A stretch of DNA of 64,000 nt. It comes from GCA-2737665 sp044344795. GTDB taxonomy: Bacteria; Bacteroidota; Bacteroidia; Palsa-965. The first letter of the stretch is position 1. The number at the start of each line of letters is the position of its first letter. The stretch covers positions 1 through 64,000 of the forward strand of contig JBIJCF010000010.1 of the NCBI GenBank assembly GCA_044344795.1, written 5' to 3'. Positions 59,514 to 64,000 of the stretch are shown piece after piece. A model generated the notes under the pieces. It was not told where the DNA came from. It did not search any database and worked only from the letters and a program-made list of their open reading frames with translations. The translations under genes and the position numbers were made by a program.

Positions 59514-61055
59514 ATGAGCGATAAGGTTAAAGTTTTGCAGGATAAGATTGCCGCTGCAATGAAAGGTGGTGGCGAAAAGCGTATTGAAGCGCAGCATAAA
59601 AAAGGGAAACTTACTGCACGCGAACGATTGCATTTTTTACTCGACGAAGGAACTTTCGAAGAAATCGGTATGCTGGTAACACATCGTGCTACTGATTTCG
59701 GTTTGGATAAAGAAGTGTATTTGGGTGATGGTGTTGTCACCGGTTACGGTCGTATTAACGGAAGATTGGTATATGTATTCTCCCAGGACTTCACAGTATT
59801 TGGTGGATCGCTTTCTGAAACACATGCCGAGAAAATTTGCAAGATCATGGATCTGGCCATGAAAAATGGTGCTCCTGTAATCGGACTAAACGATTCCGGT
59901 GGTGCGCGTATTCAGGAAGGTGTTGTTTCATTAGGTGGCTACGCAGATATTTTTTATCGCAACACTTTAGCTTCAGGCGTAATTCCGCAGATATCTGCAA
60001 TCATGGGGCCATGCGCGGGCGGTGCAGTATATTCTCCTGCTATCACCGATTTCATCATGATGGTGGAAAACACCAGTTACATGTTTGTGACCGGTCCAAA
60101 CGTTGTAAAAACTGTTACGCATGAAGAAGTAACTTCCGAAGAATTGGGTGGCGCGATGACGCACGCTACTAAATCGGGTGTGACACATTTTACCGCAGCC
60201 AATGAAATTGAATGTTTGCAAAATATTCGCGCATTGGTAAGCTATATGCCGCAGAATTGCGAAGAAGATGCGCCGGTGATGCCGTATGATTCAACCGATG
60301 AATTGCGCCCTTCGTTAAATACCATCATTCCTGAAAATCCGAATCAGCCTTACGATATACGCGAAGTGATTGAGCAAGTGATTGACGAGAACTCATTCAT
60401 GGAAGTGCACAAGAATTTCGCGGACAATATCGTTGTAGGTTTCGCCCGACTTGCAGGACGCAGCATTGGTATTGTAGCCAATCAGCCCGCAGTGTTAGCG
60501 GGAGTGTTGGATATTCACGCATCTACCAAGGCAGCGCGTTTTGTACGCTTCTGCGATTCGTTTAATATTCCGTTGTTGGTGTTTGAAGATGTTCCGGGAT
60601 TTTTACCGGGCACGGATCAGGAATGGAACGCGATCATTACCAATGGTGCTAAGTTGTTGTACGCATTCTGTGAAGCAACTGTTCCTCGTATTACGGTGAT
60701 CACTCGTAAAGCTTATGGCGGTGCATACGATGTGATGAACTCCAAACACATTGGTGCTGATATGAATTTTGCATGGCCAACTGCAGAAATTGCGGTGATG
60801 GGCGCAAAAGGTGCTGCGGAGATTATTTTCAAAAATGAAATTGCGGCAGCGGAAGATCGCAATGCCAAGTGGAAAGAAAAAGAATTGGAATACACCGAGA
60901 AGTTTGCTAACCCGTATCAGGCTGCAGCGCGTGGATACGTGGATGAAGTGATCTTGCCGGAACAAACCCGAAAGAAACTCATTGCAGCTTTTGCGATGTT
61001 GGAAAACAAAGCAGATGTGTTGCCGCGTAAAAAGCACGGGAACATTCCATTGTAA
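59514..61055 (+). CDS. Acyl-CoA carboxylase, carboxyltransferase beta chain (propionyl-CoA type)
   Basis: A 513-residue carboxyltransferase that moves CO2 from biotin to an acyl-CoA, most likely propionyl-CoA. Typical sequences are KLTARERLHFLLDEGTFEEIG (about 31-51), VFSQDFTVFGGSLSETHAEKI (about 83-103), NDSGGARIQEGV (about 122-133), GPCAGGAVYSPAITDFIMM (about 165-183) and the C-terminal TRKAYGGAYDVMNSKHIGAD (about 397-416). A biotin-carrying alpha chain is not in the window. With the PduO enzyme it would fit propionyl-CoA/methylmalonyl-CoA metabolism, but that link is inference. A variant box TATCTTCG lies about 25 bases upstream. Confidence 0.94.
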   Translation: MSDKVKVLQDKIAAAMKGGGEKRIEAQHKKGKLTARERLHFLLDEGTFEEIGMLVTHRATDFGLDKEVYLGDGVVTGYGRINGRLVYVFSQDFTVFGGSLSETHAEKICKIMDLAMKNGAPVIGLNDSGGARIQEGVVSLGGYADIFYRNTLASGVIPQISAIMGPCAGGAVYSPAITDFIMMVENTSYMFVTGPNVVKTVTHEEVTSEELGGAMTHATKSGVTHFTAANEIECLQNIRALVSYMPQNCEEDAPVMPYDSTDELRPSLNTIIPENPNQPYDIREVIEQVIDENSFMEVHKNFADNIVVGFARLAGRSIGIVANQPAVLAGVLDIHASTKAARFVRFCDSFNIPLLVFEDVPGFLPGTDQEWNAIITNGAKLLYAFCEATVPRITVITRKAYGGAYDVMNSKHIGADMNFAWPTAEIAVMGAKGAAEIIFKNEIAAAEDRNAKWKEKELEYTEKFANPYQAAARGYVDEVILPEQTRKKLIAAFAMLENKADVLPRKKHGNIPL

Positions 61056-61109
61056 TGCGCGGTTAGGTTTTTGGATGTATTGCACTTATATTAGGGCAAC
61101 CAAAACCTG

Positions 61110-61655
61110 ATGCGTATGAAAAAGGCTATCTTATTAGTTGCGTTGATTATTGCAACAACAGCATTTGCACAAACGGAAAAAGGCTGGCGCTCTGTGGGCG
61201 GCAGTGGAAGACTTGGAATGTCATTTGAAAATCCTGCTTTTAACTTTGATCTGTCGCCGGAATTGTATTGGTTTGTTGCCAACAATTTTGCGTTGGGCAC
61301 TGATTTCGGATTCGGGTTCAATACCTCAAAACCTACAGATAGCACATCGTTCGGCAATTCCGATGTGTTTGCAACATTAGGCGCTCGTTATTATTTCCGC
61401 GATACAGAAGTGAAGTGGCGACCTTATGCGTTCCTTAATGGTGGTTATGAATTTTACGCGTCTACATCTAAAATTGGTAGTACCAGTAATAGCTCTAGCG
61501 GAAGAGGTTTTCGCGGTTATGGCGGAGCAGGTATAGCTTGGTTCTTCAATCAGAACGCTGCATTCGATTTGCGTTTACATGCGATTGATTATACGCGTCA
61601 GGATATTTATTTCAATCCTTCATTCACCATTGGTGTGCACGCCTTCTTCGATTAA
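61110..61655 (+). CDS. Outer-membrane beta-barrel protein
   Basis: A 181-residue exported protein (signal about 1-20, ending TAFAQ). The mature part has eight or so amphipathic strands (FNFDLSPELYWFVANNFALGTDFGFGF, YRDTEVKWRPYAFLNGGYEFYAS) and a terminal pattern FTIGVHAFFD with the aromatic end typical of OM barrels. Similar in plan to OmpX/OmpW-size barrels. Either ATG at 61110 or at 61116 could start it. Function unknown. Confidence 0.8.
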   Translation: MRMKKAILLVALIIATTAFAQTEKGWRSVGGSGRLGMSFENPAFNFDLSPELYWFVANNFALGTDFGFGFNTSKPTDSTSFGNSDVFATLGARYYFRDTEVKWRPYAFLNGGYEFYASTSKIGSTSNSSSGRGFRGYGGAGIAWFFNQNAAFDLRLHAIDYTRQDIYFNPSFTIGVHAFFD

Positions 61656-61663
61656 CGCAACAC

Positions 61664-62062
61664 TTACAACGTAGTAATTCTGATTTCGCGCTTAATTACG
61701 AGGCCTTCGCGATCGTTAACAACAAATATCCAACGCTCAGTTCCAATAGTGCTACGCGTTGTAATGGTGAAATCGCGCTCGCAACGTTCTAGTTCGCTTT
61801 CTGTCGCATACGAACGTTCCACTAAATTGGAAACATTCGCGCCATCATACGCAACTTCCGAATACAAAGCGCGAAGATCATAGTCGGTGCGCATGCCGAT
61901 GAGTCCTACACGAAGTATAGTGCCGGGAGCGACGATGGTATCCGTATAAATGAAGTTGCCGGTTGTTTTGAATTCTGAACGCGGAGGAATTTTTTCTTCC
62001 GTATCGCAGCCCATGACAAAAGCTGCAATGATGACGGTAATGAATAAACGGAAGTGGCTCAT
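61664..62062 (-). CDS. Hypothetical lipoprotein
   Basis: A 132-residue protein with a lipoprotein signal ending FVMGC (lipid cysteine about residue 19), then a charged stretch (DTEEKIPPRSEFKTTG) and an alternating hydrophobic/polar body (ILRVGLIGMRTDYDLRALYSE, TIGTERWIFVVNDREGLVIKREIRI) like a small immunoglobulin-type beta-sandwich. Bacteroidota surface lipoproteins often look like this; no family is claimed. It begins 22 bases after the SRAP gene stop. Confidence 0.7.
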   Translation of the reverse strand: MSHFRLFITVIIAAFVMGCDTEEKIPPRSEFKTTGNFIYTDTIVAPGTILRVGLIGMRTDYDLRALYSEVAYDGANVSNLVERSYATESELERCERDFTITTRSTIGTERWIFVVNDREGLVIKREIRITTL

Positions 62063-62083
62063 AGCACTAATTTAAGCAATAGT

Positions 62084-62803
62084 TCAAAATAAGGATCCTT
62101 GTTCAATTTCAATAAGTGCTTCTTGTACTTCCGGTACGTTCGGATTGCCGGAGCGTCCGTTGACCAGTTTACTCACTTTGTGCGCTTTCATCAGATTTTC
62201 CGGGAACGGTTGAAGGAACGGTTGTGTTTCGGATTCTTCCGTTGTGGCTAACCAATTTCGTTCTTCACCGCGAGGAATAATCAGTGGCATGCGTTGTTTG
62301 ACATTGTGAATGCTTGCCATCATCGGATTTGCAGGAACGGTGATGATGCTGAATGTTGGAATAATCTCGCCCGTCGCCGGATTTACCCATTCGTTCCACA
62401 AGCCGCCCATTGCAAAAGGCGATTCATCCTGCAACTGAATAAAATAAGGTTGCTTAGTTTTTCCGTTGGTCTGCCACTCGTAAAAACCATTGACGAGAAT
62501 GCAACATTTTTTCGTCGCTGCGCTTCCCCGAAATGTAGGTTTGCTGAAAATGGTTTCACTTCGCGCGTTCAACGTATGCGTGCGAAACTCTGCCGCTTCC
62601 TCCTCTGATTTGATCCAGGCCGGAATCAATCCCCAACGAAATAATTTGATGCTATGCGGCGCTGCGTTAGTAATTACGGGTAACGTCGGATGAACGAATC
62701 CTGTAACGGAATAATACAACGGCGCTTCCGGCGCTTCGAAGGTCGCATCAAATGCGGCTTCCAGTACCTTCTTGTGTTTATTGGCAGCGAGATTGTAGCA
62801 CAT
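62084..62803 (-). CDS. SOS response-associated peptidase (SRAP/YedK-HMCES family)
   Basis: A 239-residue SRAP-domain protein that crosslinks through its N-terminal cysteine to abasic sites in single-stranded DNA. The protein starts MCYN, so Cys2 becomes the N-terminus after removal of Met. Other active-site elements are NARSETIF (about 78-85), GFYEW with the glutamate (about 106-110) and HNVKQRMPLII (about 165-175). Length is typical. Its ATG lies close to a near-consensus box TATTTTTA. Head-to-head with mfd, another repair gene. Confidence 0.93.
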   Translation of the reverse strand: MCYNLAANKHKKVLEAAFDATFEAPEAPLYYSVTGFVHPTLPVITNAAPHSIKLFRWGLIPAWIKSEEEAAEFRTHTLNARSETIFSKPTFRGSAATKKCCILVNGFYEWQTNGKTKQPYFIQLQDESPFAMGGLWNEWVNPATGEIIPTFSIITVPANPMMASIHNVKQRMPLIIPRGEERNWLATTEESETQPFLQPFPENLMKAHKVSKLVNGRSGNPNVPEVQEALIEIEQGSLF

Positions 62804-62846
62804 TCTTAAAAATACACGTTTTCACGCAACAAGCACGAAACACTAT

Positions 62847-62854
62847 TACCTTTG
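62847..62854 (+). promoter_or_regulatory. -7 promoter box (TACCTTTG), 6 bases before mfd ATG
   Basis: TACCTTTG-CACCGC-ATG. The SRAP/mfd divergent region is only 57 bases long. Confidence 0.65.
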
Positions 62855-62860
62855 CACCGC

Positions 62861-64000
62861 ATGACGCTGAGGGCGATTCTGGAGCGGTACGAAAATGATG
62901 CGCGAATTCACGAAATCAAAAATTCGCTGGGCAGCGCCTTGCCCGAACTCATTCATTTGCGGGGTAGTACCGGTTCTCATGCAGCTTTTATTGGTGGCGC
63001 TGCAGTGCATGCCACTAATCAGACGCATCTTTTTGTGCTTCCGGATAAAGAAGCAGCTGCGTATTTTCTTAACGATCTGGAAAACCTATTACAGGAAGCC
63101 GCAGGTGCAGCACGGAAAAAGACAGTCCTGTTTTTCCCCGCATCGTATCGCAAACCATATCAGGTTGAAGAAACCGACAATGCTAACGTCTTGTTAAGGG
63201 CTGAGGTGTTGGATAAAATTCGACGCGATGTTTGTGATGCGATAGTAACTTACCCTGCCGCGCTTTCGGAATTTGTGGTGACAAAATCACAGCTCGAAAA
63301 AAATACGCTGACTCTTAAACGTGGCGATAAAGTTTCAATCGCTTTCATTACGGATTTATTATACGAGTTTGGTTTTGAACGAGTGGATTATGTTTATGAA
63401 GCCGGGCAGTACGCTGTTCGAGGTGGAATTATCGATGTGTTCTCATTCGCGAATGAGCATCCGTTTCGTATTGAATTTTTCGGAGACGATGTTGATTCAA
63501 TTCGAACGTTTGATGCACTCACACAGCTTTCATTAAAAAATCTTGATTTCCTTACGATCATTCCGAACGTACAAGGGAAGATATTGCAAGAAAGTCGTGA
63601 GACGTTCTTGTCCTATATTACCGGCGTAGAAGGAACATATGCACGTCCTGTAATTTGGTCGTACGATGTTGAGTTGACTATTGCGCAACTGGATAAAGAT
63701 TTTGAAACTGCAGAGCGTATATACAATGAAGACTTCGCGGATGCAGCTGTGCGTCGATTGCCGCCCGAACAATTATTTCTCAACGGTGCCGGTTTTAGTG
63801 AGGGTATCAAATCGTTTCATGTCATTGAATTTGGTCAGCGTCATGGATTGAACGGAGGAAAGACCATCGCATTTAGCGTTTCGCCTCAACCATCGTTCAA
63901 TAAAAATTTCGATTTACTTACACAGGATATTGCTTCTAATCAGAGCAACGGTTATGGTAATATCATCTTCACGGATAATCCGAAACAATCGGAACGACTG
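62861..64000 (+). CDS. mfd: Transcription-repair coupling factor Mfd (N-terminal part, cut by window end)
   Basis: An open reading frame of 380 codons from the ATG at 62861 that runs off the window end without a stop. The product starts MTLRAILERYENDARIHE; it contains GSTGSHAAFIGGAAV (about 38-52), the UvrB-homology strand sequence FFPASYRKPY (about 88-97), LLYEFGFERVDYVYEAGQYAVRGGIIDVFSF (about 164-194) and a following FGDDVDSIRTFD. This order is the N-terminal UvrA-binding part of Mfd, which recruits UvrABC to stalled RNA polymerase. Full Mfd is about 1100 residues, so the translocase and helicase motifs lie beyond the window. Identified with high confidence despite truncation. Confidence 0.9.
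   Translation, partial: MTLRAILERYENDARIHEIKNSLGSALPELIHLRGSTGSHAAFIGGAAVHATNQTHLFVLPDKEAAAYFLNDLENLLQEAAGAARKKTVLFFPASYRKPYQVEETDNANVLLRAEVLDKIRRDVCDAIVTYPAALSEFVVTKSQLEKNTLTLKRGDKVSIAFITDLLYEFGFERVDYVYEAGQYAVRGGIIDVFSFANEHPFRIEFFGDDVDSIRTFDALTQLSLKNLDFLTIIPNVQGKILQESRETFLSYITGVEGTYARPVIWSYDVELTIAQLDKDFETAERIYNEDFADAAVRRLPPEQLFLNGAGFSEGIKSFHVIEFGQRHGLNGGKTIAFSVSPQPSFNKNFDLLTQDIASNQSNGYGNIIFTDNPKQSERL

Noticed and set aside
1..64000. tRNA, rRNA, CRISPR, insertion sequences, prophage or toxin-antitoxin genes
   Set aside because: I checked the intergenic gaps, which are nearly all below 150 bases, and saw no cloverleaf, repeat array, transposase or phage gene.

Overview
The window is a contiguous chromosomal segment of a Bacteroidota bacterium. 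Four things indicate this. Three proteins end in type IX secretion (T9SS) sorting domains. The promoters carry the Bacteroidota -7 box TAnnTTTG instead of the usual -10 hexamer, and I saw no convincing ribosome-binding sites. Outer-membrane beta-barrels and lipoproteins are abundant. Family-typical proteins such as DUF4199, DUF4286, DUF2795, a GIN-domain protein and a long SecA are present. The order and genus cannot be settled from the sequence alone. No rRNA, tRNA, insertion sequence, prophage or CRISPR array was seen, and the base composition looks even, so this reads as core rather than acquired DNA.

Layout. 37-6733 (minus): secA followed by a tight string of five genes (YdeI-like, TauE/SafE exporter, lipoprotein, DUF4199, AI-2E-type transporter). 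6917-16798 (minus): DUF2795 protein, PduO-type cobalamin adenosyltransferase, an ABC ATPase, a methyltransferase, a PorE-like TPR/propeller/OmpA protein, queE, an M20 amidohydrolase and a very large propeller/Omp85-like protein. 16945-24936 (mostly plus): metallo-hydrolase, a TonB plug protein without a barrel, two OM barrels (minus), recX, an unknown gene, a membrane protein (minus), prfB with its programmed +1 frameshift, fumC and a small envelope protein. 24937-30885 (minus): lipoprotein, manC, aminotransferase, SprT-like, feoB and feoA. 30979-31113 (minus): a 44-residue lipoprotein. 31220-32751 (plus): an MlaE/MlaF pair. 32835-41013 (mostly minus): two T9SS-exported proteins, gcvP, a divergent envelope/UbiA-like pair (plus) and hemL. 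41129-51957 (plus): kynurenine genes (kynU, kmo), rplU-rpmA, and a long run serS-lipoprotein-TPR-DUF4286-rsmA-mgtE-dehydrogenase. 51954-56733 (minus): SiaC-like protein, aspartate kinase, acetyltransferase and a large T9SS propeller protein. 56815-61655 (plus): fbp, a GIN-domain/barrel fusion, an acyl-CoA carboxylase beta chain and a barrel protein. 61664-62803 (minus): lipoprotein and an SRAP (YedK/HMCES) protein. 62861-end (plus): the N-terminal third of mfd, cut by the window edge.

How the genes fit together. Most are housekeeping: protein export, translation, TCA and gluconeogenic steps, glycine cleavage, heme and queuosine precursors, iron uptake, DNA repair. The second theme is the cell envelope: T9SS cargo, a PorE-like anchor candidate, Mla lipid transport and many barrels. 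I found no clear candidate for a wholly new multi-gene system. The most interesting signals are the many promoter boxes that lie 3-9 bases before the start codon (implying leaderless mRNAs), two stop codons that double as promoter boxes, the exact prfB frameshift site, the barrel-less TonB plug protein, the tiny lipoprotein and several odd domain fusions.
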